A program made the translations under genes and the position numbers. This document shows, piece after piece, positions 18,361-27,531 of a stretch of DNA of 64,000 bases. How positions within the stretch are numbered: position 1 is the first letter of the stretch; the number at the start of each line of letters is the position of its first letter. Source of the stretch: an uncultured Prevotellaceae bacterium (GTDB lineage: Bacteria > Bacteroidota > Bacteroidia > Bacteroidales > Muribaculaceae); assembly GCA_900318645.1 (NCBI GenBank), contig ONLH01000031.1, positions 1 through 64,000 on the forward strand, given 5' to 3'. The notes under the pieces are model-generated. The model did no database searches. It was given only the letters and a program-made list of their open reading frames with translations, and was not told the origin of the DNA.

Positions 18361-18649
18361 TATTTTGACAATGAATATATCGATGATATCGACCTTGGCA
18401 ACCTCAAGTCCAACGGGCAGGTGCATGATTAGCGATATTTCTTAAGAACTCACGTTTCGGCGTTGAAAATCCGAGATTCATCTCGCATTTGCCGAAACAG
18501 GTCCACCAGCTGCTGTCAGGTTAATCTATGGCAGCGGCTGATGTCACATTATAGACAGATGGTTTTTTAGTGTTTTTCTGCGAGAAATGGGGGGTCGTAA
18601 TGGCTTTTTTTGTAAATTTGCAGGATAAAACCCAAAATTAAGTACAATC
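18361..18649 (+). other. Intergenic region with hairpins and the tricorn-gene promoter
   Basis: No gene is supported. It contains GTTTCGGC (18449-18456) pairing with GCCGAAAC (18491-18498), a CAGCTGCTG/CAGCGGCTG inverted repeat (about 18511-18540), and a -7 box TAAATTTG at 18613-18620, 30 bases before the next ATG. Confidence 0.5.
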
Positions 18650-21600
18650 ATGATGAAAAAATTCTTGCTTTCCCTCGCCGCGGTGACGGCGATGACAGCG
18701 ATGGCCGACACGCCATTGTGGATGCGTTTTGCGAGCATCTCGCCTGACGGTAACAAGATTGCGTTCTGCTACAAGGGTGATATCTATGTGGTGCCCAGTA
18801 GTGGCGGACAGGCTGTGCAGTTGACCTCACAGTCGAGTTATGAATCCATGCCCGTGTGGTCGCCCGACGGTACGACATTGGCCTTTGCCAGTGACCGCAA
18901 GGGTAACAATGACATCTACGTGATGCCCTCCACTGGTGGCCAGCCCAAGCAACTTACACGCAACAGCGCTGCCGAGACACCGTGGACCTTCAGCCCTGAC
19001 GGCAAGTACATCTACTTCAGCGCCGCTATCCAGGATCCTGCCAGCAGCATGCTGTTCCCCTCAGGTCGCTTGACCGAGGTGTATAGGGTGCCCGTTGAGG
19101 GTGGCCGTTCCACTCGCGAGCTGGGCACTCCCGCCGAGTACATCTGTTGGAACAAGACCGGCGACTATTTCGTCTATCAGGACCGCAAGGGTGGTGAGGA
19201 TGAATACCGCAAGCACCACACCTCATCGATTACTCGCGACATCTGGTGCTATGACGCCAAGACGGGTCACCACACCAACCTGACCAACATCGGTGGCGAG
19301 GACCGCAATCCCGTCCTCAGCCCCGACGGCAAGACGGTCTATTTCCTGAGCGAGCGCAACGGTGGTTCGATGAACGTCTACTCGATGCCGCTTGACCATC
19401 CTAGCCAGCTCAGCAAGGTGACCAACTTCACGGTCAATCCCGTGCGTTTCCTCTCTATCGCCAATAACGGCACATTGTGCTTTACTCAGGACGGCGAACT
19501 CTACACCATGCGCCAGGGCGGTCAGCCCAGCAAGGTGAACATCAGCCTGTGGCATGACGACAGCGACCAGATCCAGAACCTGTCGTTCACCCGCGGCGCT
19601 ACCGATGCCGCCGTGTCGCCCGATGGTAAGATGGTGGCTTTTATCGTTCGTGGTGAGGTCTTTGTGACCTCGGTGGAATATAGCACCACCAAGCGCATCA
19701 CCAACACCACCGCTGCCGAGAATTGGGTATCGTGGGGTGCCGACAACCGCACGCTGGCCTATGCCACCGAGCGCAACGGCAACTGGGAACTTGTTCTCGC
19801 CACCATCGAGCGCAAGGATGATCCCAACTTTGCCAACGCCACCCTCATCAAGGAAGAAATCCTGTTGCCCTCGACCACGGTTGAGCGCATGTATCCCTGT
19901 CTGTCACCCGATGGCAAGAAACTGGCCTTTATCGAGGACCGTATCTACCTCAAGGTGCTTGACCTCAAGACCAAGCAGGTCACCCAGGTGACCGACGGCT
20001 CGACCTGGTATGAGACCAACGGCGGCTTTGACTACAGCTGGTCGCCCGACGGCAAGTGGTTTGCCCTCGAGTTCATCGGCAACCAGCGTGACCCCTATAC
20101 CGACATCGGTATCGTATCGGCCAATGGCGGTCCCATTACCAATATCACTGGTAGCGCCTACATCAGCGAGGGTCCCCGTTGGGTGATGGAGGGCAAAGCC
20201 ATCATGTTCCGTAGCAACCGCTTCGGTATGCGTAGCCACGCCTCATGGGGCTCACAGGACGACGTGTTCCTGGCTTTTGTCAACCAGGAGGCACTGGACC
20301 GCTACAACCTCAACAAGGAGGACTATGAACTGTTGACCGAGGCCGAGAAGGAAGCCAAGAAGGCTGAAGAAAAGAAGGCCGAGGCTGCCAAGAACAGCAA
20401 GAAGAAAGGTAAAGCCGACGCTTCGGCTGACAAGCCCGCCGATAAGGGTGTCAATGTTGAACTGGAGGGTATTGAAGACCGCATCGTGCGCGTGACGCCC
20501 AACTCGAGCAATATCTCGGGTTGCATGATTACGCCCGACGGCGAGTCGCTCTATTACCTGTCATCATTTGAGAAGGGTTATGACCTGTGGAAGATGGACC
20601 TGCGTAAGCATGAGACCAAGTTGCTGAACAAAATGGGAGGCGGTGGTGCCGACATCCAGGCCAGCAAGGACGGTAAGACGCTGTACATCCTGGGTGGTAG
20701 CAAGATGCAGAAGCTCACCGTAGCCGGTGACAAGCTTGCCAGCATTGACTACAAGGCTGAGATGAAGATGGACTTGTTCGCTGAGCGTGAATACATGTTC
20801 AACCACGTGGATAAGCAGATCAGCAAGCGCTTCTACAACCTCAACTACCATGGTTGTGACTGGAAGGCCAACGTGGAGACCTACCGCAAGTTCTTACCCC
20901 ACATCAACAACAACCAGGACTTCGCCAACCTGTTGAGCGAGTTGCTGGGTGAGTTGAACGCTTCCCACACCGGTGGCCGTTACTATCCCACCGCTGGCGA
21001 GGCAACGTCTGACTTGGGCCTCATCTACAACTGGAACTATACCGGCAACGGCCTCAAGATTGACGAGGTCATCGAGGGCGGTCCCCTGGCCAATGCCAAG
21101 AGCCAAGTGAAGCCTGGAACCATCCTGGAGAAGATCAATGGTGTGGCCATCGACGAGAATAACGACTATACCGAGTTGCTCAACGGCCAGGCAGGCAAGA
21201 AGACCCTGCTCTCGCTCTACAACCCCAAGACCAGCAAGCGCTGGGAAGAGGTAGTGAAACCCATCAGCAAGGGTACCTTGGGTGACCTGATGTACAAGCG
21301 CTGGGTAAAACGTAATGCCCACATCGTGGACAGCCTCTCGGGCGGACGTCTGGGTTATGTGCATCTGGAATCGATGAACGACGCCAGCTATCGCGACATC
21401 TACAGTGATGTGCTGGGTAAATACAACAAGCGAGACGGTATCGTTATCGATACCCGCTTCAACGGTGGAGGCCGTCTGCACGAGGACATTGAGGTGCTCT
21501 TCAGCGGTAAGAAGTACTTTACTCAGGTTATCCGCGGTCGCGAGGCCTGTGACATGCCGAGTCGCCGCTGGAACAAGCCCAGCATCATGCTGCAGTGCGA

Positions 21601-21904
21601 GGCCAACTACAGCAACGCACACGGCACGCCCTGGGTTTACAGCCATGACAAGTTGGGCAAACTCGTCGGTATGCCCGTTCCCGGCACCATGACCAGTGTG
21701 TCGTGGGAGCGCCTGCAAGACTCATCGCTCGTGTTTGGCATCCCCATCATCGGTTACCTGCTGCCCGAGGGCAACTACCTCGAGAACACACAGTTGGAGC
21801 CTGATATCAAGATTGCCAACAATCCCGAGACCGTGATCAACGGTGAGGATCTGCAGCTGAAGGCTGCTGTCGAAGAGTTGATGCGTGAATGTGGACTTAA
21901 ATAA
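18650..21904 (+). CDS. Tricorn-type S41 family serine protease
   Basis: 1084 residues with a signal peptide (MMKKFLLSLAAVTAMTAMA). Residues about 25-540 are beta-propeller blades of the WD40/PD40 type, with repeated SPDG-x-x-I/L-A-F motifs. A Lys/Glu/Ala-rich linker (about 562-600) precedes a second propeller part. A C1-like helical bundle, a PDZ domain (VIEGGPLANAKSQVKPGTIL, EKINGVAI) and the S41 catalytic domain follow (VIDTRFNGGGRLHEDIEVLF; NYSNAHG with Ser988 as likely nucleophile; PVPGTMTSV). It probably degrades oligopeptides in the periplasm. Full length for the family. A terminator follows at 21912. Confidence 0.95.
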   Translation: MMKKFLLSLAAVTAMTAMADTPLWMRFASISPDGNKIAFCYKGDIYVVPSSGGQAVQLTSQSSYESMPVWSPDGTTLAFASDRKGNNDIYVMPSTGGQPKQLTRNSAAETPWTFSPDGKYIYFSAAIQDPASSMLFPSGRLTEVYRVPVEGGRSTRELGTPAEYICWNKTGDYFVYQDRKGGEDEYRKHHTSSITRDIWCYDAKTGHHTNLTNIGGEDRNPVLSPDGKTVYFLSERNGGSMNVYSMPLDHPSQLSKVTNFTVNPVRFLSIANNGTLCFTQDGELYTMRQGGQPSKVNISLWHDDSDQIQNLSFTRGATDAAVSPDGKMVAFIVRGEVFVTSVEYSTTKRITNTTAAENWVSWGADNRTLAYATERNGNWELVLATIERKDDPNFANATLIKEEILLPSTTVERMYPCLSPDGKKLAFIEDRIYLKVLDLKTKQVTQVTDGSTWYETNGGFDYSWSPDGKWFALEFIGNQRDPYTDIGIVSANGGPITNITGSAYISEGPRWVMEGKAIMFRSNRFGMRSHASWGSQDDVFLAFVNQEALDRYNLNKEDYELLTEAEKEAKKAEEKKAEAAKNSKKKGKADASADKPADKGVNVELEGIEDRIVRVTPNSSNISGCMITPDGESLYYLSSFEKGYDLWKMDLRKHETKLLNKMGGGGADIQASKDGKTLYILGGSKMQKLTVAGDKLASIDYKAEMKMDLFAEREYMFNHVDKQISKRFYNLNYHGCDWKANVETYRKFLPHINNNQDFANLLSELLGELNASHTGGRYYPTAGEATSDLGLIYNWNYTGNGLKIDEVIEGGPLANAKSQVKPGTILEKINGVAIDENNDYTELLNGQAGKKTLLSLYNPKTSKRWEEVVKPISKGTLGDLMYKRWVKRNAHIVDSLSGGRLGYVHLESMNDASYRDIYSDVLGKYNKRDGIVIDTRFNGGGRLHEDIEVLFSGKKYFTQVIRGREACDMPSRRWNKPSIMLQCEANYSNAHGTPWVYSHDKLGKLVGMPVPGTMTSVSWERLQDSSLVFGIPIIGYLLPEGNYLENTQLEPDIKIANNPETVINGEDLQLKAAVEELMRECGLK

Positions 21905-21911
21905 ATGAACC

Positions 21912-21940
21912 AGTGGGGCCCTTTGTGGGTCCCACTTTTT
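21912..21940 (+). terminator. Rho-independent terminator after the tricorn protease gene
   Basis: AGTGGGGCCC (21912-21921) pairs with GGGTCCCACT (21927-21936, one G-T pair) around TTTGT, followed by TTTT. It rules out the 21905 in-frame ATG as the start of the next gene. Confidence 0.85.
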
Positions 21941-21955
21941 ATACCTAAATATTTT

Positions 21956-22243
21956 ATGATAGACTTTATTACTAATAATTTGACCGACATTATCGGTTAC
22001 ACCGCGTCTGTGTGCTTGATTCTAGGCTATATGCCCCAAGCGATTTACACCATCCGCACTCATGACACCGAAGGCATCGCTCTGCCCACGTTCCTGATGA
22101 TGGGCCTGGGTGGTATCTTCTTTGCCATTCAGGGTCTGATGCTCAAGAACTGGCCCTTGTTCATCACCAATGTCATCACGACCATTTCGAGCGCTATTGT
22201 GTTTGGCATAAAGATGTATAATGATTATTTTAAGAAAAAGTAA
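21956..22243 (+). CDS. SemiSWEET sugar transporter
   Basis: 95 residues: MIDFITNNLTDIIGYTASVC, then LILGYMPQAIYTIRTHDTEG. The PQ-loop motif in the first of three predicted membrane helices, followed by GIALPTFLMMGLGGIFFAIQG and a third helix NVITTISSAIVFGIKMY, identifies a SemiSWEET half-transporter. These dimerise in the inner membrane to move sugars down their gradient. The start at 21956 is preferred because a terminator occupies 21912-21940. It sits between the protease and a TonB-receptor operon with no obvious functional link. Confidence 0.92.
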   Translation: MIDFITNNLTDIIGYTASVCLILGYMPQAIYTIRTHDTEGIALPTFLMMGLGGIFFAIQGLMLKNWPLFITNVITTISSAIVFGIKMYNDYFKKK

Positions 22244-22263
22244 AAATTGCCTGGCCTTTTTTC

Positions 22264-22293
22264 TTGACAAGTCAGAAATAAACTGTACTTTTG
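22264..22293 (+). promoter_or_regulatory. Promoter of the TonB receptor/nuclease operon
   Basis: TTG (22264-22266), 19 bases, TACTTTTG (22286-22293). The leader to the ATG at 22410 is about 110 bases. Confidence 0.75.
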
Positions 22294-22409
22294 ACAAATT
22301 TTCTTATCAAAGGAAATGCCGTTGATCTGGTTAAATTAAATTAACTTAAAAAAAGTGTCAGTACTCTGTCAAGCAAACATCTATAACTTTAAATACAATT
22401 TGTGATTTT

Positions 22410-25175
22410 ATGAGACTTAAATTGTTTTTGCTATTAGCACTCTTTGCCAGCCTGCCGATGCTGGCGCAGCACACGGGCGTGCATGGCGTGGTGCTTGACG
22501 CCAGGAACGGCCTTCCTGTGGAGGGTGCTACTGTCATTCTTGACAATCAGGGCATCGTGGCGACAACAGGTCACGACGGTGACTTCCTCATTGACGATGC
22601 CAGTCAAGGCAATGACGTGCTTTTGGTCCTGTGCTACGGCTTCAAGGACTGGTCACAGCCGGTTACCATCGTCAACGGTGTCGTTGAGGATTTGGGCACT
22701 ATCAGGGTGGAACATCTCTCGTTTGAGACCGCCGAGGCAATGGAATTCCGCAATACAGTGGCCGATATGGCCCTTTCCGAGTCGCAACTTGAGGACGAGG
22801 AAGGCAACACCCAGGAGGTGGCACTGTTGAGCGGAGCAACCGACAATCCCTTCTATCAGGCTTCGAGCTACACCTTCAGCACCGCTCGTTTCCGCATCCG
22901 CGGTTATGAGAACAACAAGACCGAGACCTACATCAACGGTGTGCCGTTTAATGATGCTATCCGCTTCTCGTTCAACTACTCGATGACGGGCGGCATGAAT
23001 CAGGCATTCAGGAACAAGACCATCGGCATGGGTCTGGAGGAGAATATCTATGGCTTTGGTGGTATTGGCGGTGCCAACAACATCAAGACTTTTGCTGTTG
23101 ATTATGCTCCTGGCACTCGTGTAAGTCTTGCTTATACCAACGGCAACTACCGCTGGCGTGGTATGGTCACTCACGCAACGGGTCTGAACAAGCACGGCTG
23201 GGCAATGACATTGTCTGCAGTGGGACGATATGCCAAGGAGGGTGTTTACCCCGGTTCGTTCTACAATAGCTGGGGCTACTTCCTCTCGTTGCAGAAGGTG
23301 TTCAATCCACAGCACACGTTGTCGCTGACCACCTTCGGTGCTCCGACCAAACGCGCAGCTAACTCGGCCATCTATGAGGAGTGCGCCCAGCTGGTGGGCA
23401 GCAACATGTACTCTCCCGACTGGGGTTGGCAAGTGGGCAAGAAACGCAACTCCAAGGTGGTTGAATCCTTTGACCCGACTGCCATCTTGAACTGGGTGTG
23501 GAAACCCAATGATCACACCTCGTTGAACACGGGCTTTGCCTATCACAAGTCGTTCTATAGCAAAGCGGCGCTCAACTGGCACAAGGCTGCTGACCCGCGT
23601 CCTGACTACTATCGTTATCTGCCGTCCTATTTTGATGTAAATTCCGAAGCGTTTGACGTCTATTTCGACCGTTGGAGCAGTGAGAGCGATTATACCCAGA
23701 TCATGTGGGACAACCTGTATCAGACTAACTACTTGAACAATCAGCTCGCTGATGAGACTGGCGTGGAGAAAGGTTCGACCTACATCCTTGAGAACCGCCA
23801 CAGCAACCAGTCCAGTTTCACGTTGTCGTCGGTGCTGAACAAGCGTTTCTCCAATCAGCTGACGATGCAATCTGGTGTTAACGCCAACTATACCTTGTCA
23901 TCCTATTACAAGACCATCAAGGACCTGCTGGGTGGACGCTATTGGCTGGATATCGATAACTTCAGTGAGCGCGACTTCCCCGAGAATCCCGAGATGGCCC
24001 AGAACGACCTTGACAATCCTAACGCTAAGGCCCTCAAGGGTGACCGTTTCGGTTATGATTACAACATCCTTACCACCAAGGCCCAATTGTGGCACCAGTG
24101 GGTGCTCAACCTGGCCAAGTGGGAAATGTTTGCCAGCGTCAAGGGTGACTACTTCCAGTTCCAGCGTGACGGTAAGATGCGCAATGGCCGCGCCCCCGAG
24201 AATTCCTATGGCAAGGGCAAGACCCATCGCTTCGTGACCTACGGCGCCAAGGCCGGTATTACCTTCAAGCTTGATGGCCGCAACAGCTTCACGGGCCATG
24301 CCTTCTATGGTACCGAGGCTCCGCGTCCCTACGATGCTTATATCTCATCGCGCACCAAGGATGACGTCATCGACCTCAAGGTTGAGAAAGTCTTCTCGGC
24401 CGACCTGAGTTATGCGATGAACTTCCGCAACTTCAAGAGTGTGGTATCCGTCTTCTTTACCGATCAGCGTGACAACACCGAGCGCACGGCCTTCTATGAT
24501 GACCAGTACAGTACTTTCTGTAACTTCGCGCTCACTGGTGTTCACAAGCAGTATAAGGGCGTTGAGGTAGGTTTGAGCTACAAGTTGACGCCGTCGCTCA
24601 CCATGAGTGCAGCGGCCAATATCGCCCGCTACCAGTACAAGAACCGTCCCACCGGCACCCGAAGCTATGAAAATGGCGTTCAGGAGGATATCGCCCAGAC
24701 GGTTTATCTGAAAAACTTCTATGTTGGTGGAACACCCCAGGAGTGCTACATGTTGGCATTCAACTGGGCTGGTCCCAAGCAGTGGTTTGTTGAATTGAAT
24801 GGTGCATGGATGAATCGTTCCTATGTCAACCTCTCCCCCGTGCGCCACGTCGAGATTCCTGAGCTGTACACGATGGCCAATAGCGAGGAGCACCTCCAGC
24901 AGATGATCAAGGACATCAGCCAGCAGGAGAAACTCAACGAGGCTCTCGTTATCAATGCCAGCATCGGACATGTGATCTATATCAACCGCTCGGCATCGTT
25001 CAACATCAACTTGAACTTGAACAACATTCTCAACAATAAGGACATCCAGACGGGTGGTTACCAGCAGGGTCGTATCGACACCAAGGACTATACCAACACC
25101 GCCAACAAGTTCCCCAACAAGTACTACTATGCACAGGGGTTCAAGATGTTCCTGAACTTGGGTCTGAAGTTCTAA
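22410..25175 (+). CDS. TonB-dependent outer-membrane receptor
   Basis: 921 residues with a signal peptide (MRLKLFLLLALFASLPMLAQ). The N-terminal carboxypeptidase-regulatory-like domain (VHGVVLDARNGLPVEGATVI) is followed by a plug (FRIRGYENNKTETYINGVPF; GFGGIGGANNIKTF) and a 22-strand-type barrel ending GFKMFLNLGLKF. It is an active importer energised by TonB. It is first in an operon with a DUF5689/OB-fold lipoprotein and two secreted EEP enzymes. The lipoprotein sits where SusD would be, so the pair may form a receptor complex for a product of the enzymes, such as oligonucleotides, nucleosides or phosphate esters. Substrate inferred from context only. Confidence 0.93.
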   Translation: MRLKLFLLLALFASLPMLAQHTGVHGVVLDARNGLPVEGATVILDNQGIVATTGHDGDFLIDDASQGNDVLLVLCYGFKDWSQPVTIVNGVVEDLGTIRVEHLSFETAEAMEFRNTVADMALSESQLEDEEGNTQEVALLSGATDNPFYQASSYTFSTARFRIRGYENNKTETYINGVPFNDAIRFSFNYSMTGGMNQAFRNKTIGMGLEENIYGFGGIGGANNIKTFAVDYAPGTRVSLAYTNGNYRWRGMVTHATGLNKHGWAMTLSAVGRYAKEGVYPGSFYNSWGYFLSLQKVFNPQHTLSLTTFGAPTKRAANSAIYEECAQLVGSNMYSPDWGWQVGKKRNSKVVESFDPTAILNWVWKPNDHTSLNTGFAYHKSFYSKAALNWHKAADPRPDYYRYLPSYFDVNSEAFDVYFDRWSSESDYTQIMWDNLYQTNYLNNQLADETGVEKGSTYILENRHSNQSSFTLSSVLNKRFSNQLTMQSGVNANYTLSSYYKTIKDLLGGRYWLDIDNFSERDFPENPEMAQNDLDNPNAKALKGDRFGYDYNILTTKAQLWHQWVLNLAKWEMFASVKGDYFQFQRDGKMRNGRAPENSYGKGKTHRFVTYGAKAGITFKLDGRNSFTGHAFYGTEAPRPYDAYISSRTKDDVIDLKVEKVFSADLSYAMNFRNFKSVVSVFFTDQRDNTERTAFYDDQYSTFCNFALTGVHKQYKGVEVGLSYKLTPSLTMSAAANIARYQYKNRPTGTRSYENGVQEDIAQTVYLKNFYVGGTPQECYMLAFNWAGPKQWFVELNGAWMNRSYVNLSPVRHVEIPELYTMANSEEHLQQMIKDISQQEKLNEALVINASIGHVIYINRSASFNINLNLNNILNNKDIQTGGYQQGRIDTKDYTNTANKFPNKYYYAQGFKMFLNLGLKF

Positions 25176-25242
25176 TCATTCATCCCATCTAATTCAACTA
25201 ATCAACAAATCAGATATTAATAAAACAAACAATACAACCACT

Positions 25243-27459
25243 ATGAAACGTTTTAATTATTATCTCAGCTTGATGCTTCTGTTGGTGTTCACCGCTGCCT
25301 GCAGTGATGAGTTTGATCAGCCGCCCATGGTGATTCCCACTGCCATGCACCACGCCAACATGACCATCGCTGAATTCAAAGCCAAGCACTGGCAAGATGA
25401 CCGCAACTACATCGACACTGTAAAGGAGGACGAGATCATCCACGGTTGGGTGACCAGCAGTGACGAGAGTGGTAATGTTTACAAGAGTCTCTACATCATG
25501 GATGAGTCGGGCTATGGACTCTCCATCTCAATCAATCAGAACAGTCTGTACAACAACTACCGCATCGGTCAGGAAATCGTCCTGCCCATGAAGGGTTACT
25601 TTGTGGGTAAGTACAATGGCCAGCAGCAGCTGGGTTATCCCCAGTGGTATGCCTCGGGTAACGCTTGGGAGGCTACCTTCCTGCCCCAGGCCATGTGGGA
25701 ATCCCTTGTCGAGCTCAATGGTCTGCCCGATTTGAGCAAGGTGGACACCCTCGAGGTGAGCATCAGCGAGTTCCAGGGCAAGACCGACCCCGAGACCCTG
25801 ATGAAGTATCAGGGCCGTCTCGTGCGCCTCAATGGTGTGACCTTTGACGATGCCGATGGTAAGACTCCGTTCTCTGAGTCTGGCGCTTCAACCAACCGCA
25901 ACATCACCGACTCCGAAGGTCTGTCTCTCACCGTGCGTAACAGCAACTATGCCGACTTCCGTGCCGACATCCTGCCCGACGGTGAAGTGGATGTTGTCGG
26001 TCTGCTCGGTTCCTATGGCACCACCTGGCAGCTCGTGCTCCGCAGTGCCAGCGACGTCATCGGTGGCGGTTCTCCCGGTACCCAGAGCAATCCCTATTCT
26101 GTAACTGATGCTATCAACTACCAGAACAAGTCTAAGGGCTGGGTTGTAGGTTATGCTGTGGGTGCCGTTGCTCCCGAAGTGACTAATGTCACCAGCAATG
26201 CCGACATCGAGTGGAAGGCTCCGACCACCTTGAGCAATACCCTCGTGCTGGCCGATGATCCTAACTGCAAGGACTACACCAAGTGTATTATCGTTCCTCT
26301 GGCTCAGGGCAGCCTCTTCCGTGAAGAAGCCAACCTGCATGACAATCCGGTTTACTATCAGGAGCTCATCAAGGTAAAAGGTCATTTCGTTCCCTTCATG
26401 GGTGCTGCTGGCGTGAATCCGGTTGATGACTATCGTTTGCCCTTCGAGCCTCCCGTAGTTGAGCTGGAAGAGACCTTTGATGCCGGTCTGCCTGACAGGT
26501 GGGGCAACTTCAAGGTCAGTGGTGACAAGGCCTGGTACCAGACTACCTTCAACGACAACGGCTATGCTGCCATGACGGGTTATAAGGGTACTCAACCTCC
26601 CTTTGATGCTTGGTTGGTATCACCCGCACTTGATATCGAGAATGCTGCCAGCAAGACCTTGAGCTTCTTGACTCAGGTCAATGGCTATGGTAGCACGACA
26701 ACGATCTTTGAGGTCTATGTACTTGACGCCAAGGATCCCGAACAGGCAACGGTAAAGGCTAAACTCAATCCCAAACTTGCCACGGCCCCCGGTAGTGGTT
26801 ACAGCAGCTGGGTTGAGTCTGGTGACCTTGACCTGAGCAACTGGGCCGACGGCGTTTACTACATCGGCTTCCGTTTCTATGCTACCCAGGATGCCAACTA
26901 CGCCACCTGGTGTGTTGACAACGTGGTATTCGGCAAGGAACCGCCTCTCGAGACCCGTGCTGACTTTGAGACGATGCCTGCCCGCACCACAACATTGGGC
27001 AACTATACCTCTGAGAAGGGTTGGGTAGCCAATAACTGCACGCTGCTTGAGGGTGGCGCTGCCGACGGTAATCCCGTGTTCTCGTTTATCGGCTATGTGA
27101 CCGGCTCAACCACCGACTATGCCAAGGCGCCCACCATCAACGGTGGTACTGCCACCACGGGCACTATCGTATCTCCCGTATTGAAGGGCGGCATGAAGAA
27201 GCTGCGATTCAACTATGGCTGTGCCTACAGTGGCAAGTTGCTCTCCTTCCGTGTTGACGTGAAGCAGAATGGCAACGTGGTCAAGACGTGGACCATTACC
27301 AACGATAACGTGACGCAGAAGAACGCTTACGCCTTTGAGGAGAATTGCAGTATCAATGGCGACTTCACCATTGAGTTCACCAACCTGTGCCCGTCTGCTG
27401 CGACCGGCAACAAGGATCGTGTCTCAATCTGGAACGTCAACTGGGATCCTGCTAATTAA
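25243..27459 (+). CDS. DUF5689 lipoprotein with OB-fold-like and choice-of-anchor J domains
   Basis: 738 residues. A lipobox signal (LMLLLVFTAAC, Cys20) anchors it to a membrane, probably the outer one. Residues about 35-290 are DUF5689 (MTIAEFKAKHWQDDRNYIDT, IHGWVTSSDESGNVYKSLYI, YQGRLVRLNGVTF), an OB-fold-like region. A short second OB-like segment follows (NPYSVTDAINYQNKSKGWVV). Then come two beta-sandwich parts: LVSPALDIENAASKTLSFLT is typical of choice-of-anchor J, and IVSPVLKGGMKKLRFNYGCA is similar. OB-fold domains also accompany ExeM-type extracellular nucleases, consistent with binding nucleic acid near the two enzymes downstream. It lies 67 bases after the receptor gene. Confidence 0.85.
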   Translation: MKRFNYYLSLMLLLVFTAACSDEFDQPPMVIPTAMHHANMTIAEFKAKHWQDDRNYIDTVKEDEIIHGWVTSSDESGNVYKSLYIMDESGYGLSISINQNSLYNNYRIGQEIVLPMKGYFVGKYNGQQQLGYPQWYASGNAWEATFLPQAMWESLVELNGLPDLSKVDTLEVSISEFQGKTDPETLMKYQGRLVRLNGVTFDDADGKTPFSESGASTNRNITDSEGLSLTVRNSNYADFRADILPDGEVDVVGLLGSYGTTWQLVLRSASDVIGGGSPGTQSNPYSVTDAINYQNKSKGWVVGYAVGAVAPEVTNVTSNADIEWKAPTTLSNTLVLADDPNCKDYTKCIIVPLAQGSLFREEANLHDNPVYYQELIKVKGHFVPFMGAAGVNPVDDYRLPFEPPVVELEETFDAGLPDRWGNFKVSGDKAWYQTTFNDNGYAAMTGYKGTQPPFDAWLVSPALDIENAASKTLSFLTQVNGYGSTTTIFEVYVLDAKDPEQATVKAKLNPKLATAPGSGYSSWVESGDLDLSNWADGVYYIGFRFYATQDANYATWCVDNVVFGKEPPLETRADFETMPARTTTLGNYTSEKGWVANNCTLLEGGAADGNPVFSFIGYVTGSTTDYAKAPTINGGTATTGTIVSPVLKGGMKKLRFNYGCAYSGKLLSFRVDVKQNGNVVKTWTITNDNVTQKNAYAFEENCSINGDFTIEFTNLCPSAATGNKDRVSIWNVNWDPAN

Positions 27460-27475
27460 TTGAATCAAGAACCTT

Positions 27476-27511
27476 AGGGACCTTAAGAGCCTTAAAGACC
27501 TTAAGGTCCCT
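27476..27511 (+). repeat. Perfect inverted repeat between the lipoprotein and nuclease genes
   Basis: AGGGACCTTAAG (27476-27487) and CTTAAGGTCCCT (27500-27511) form a 12-bp perfect stem with a 12-base loop that itself contains CCTTAA. No T-run follows, so partial termination or mRNA processing/stability is more likely than full termination. Confidence 0.75.
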
Positions 27512-27531
27512 ATAGATAATACCGATAGAAT

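Noticed and set aside
21905-21955. Upstream start (ATG at 21905) for the SemiSWEET gene
   Set aside because: It would place a strong Rho-independent terminator inside the coding region; the ATG at 21956 begins exactly where the family's first helix needs it.
23898-24971. Long antisense frames inside the receptor gene, and similar ones inside other high-GC genes
   Set aside because: They mirror the codon bias of the real gene on the opposite strand; none has a signal, domain or promoter.
22410-27459. Classical susC/susD pair
   Set aside because: The second gene has DUF5689/OB-like and choice-of-anchor domains, not the helical TPR fold of SusD, and no glycan-active enzyme follows.
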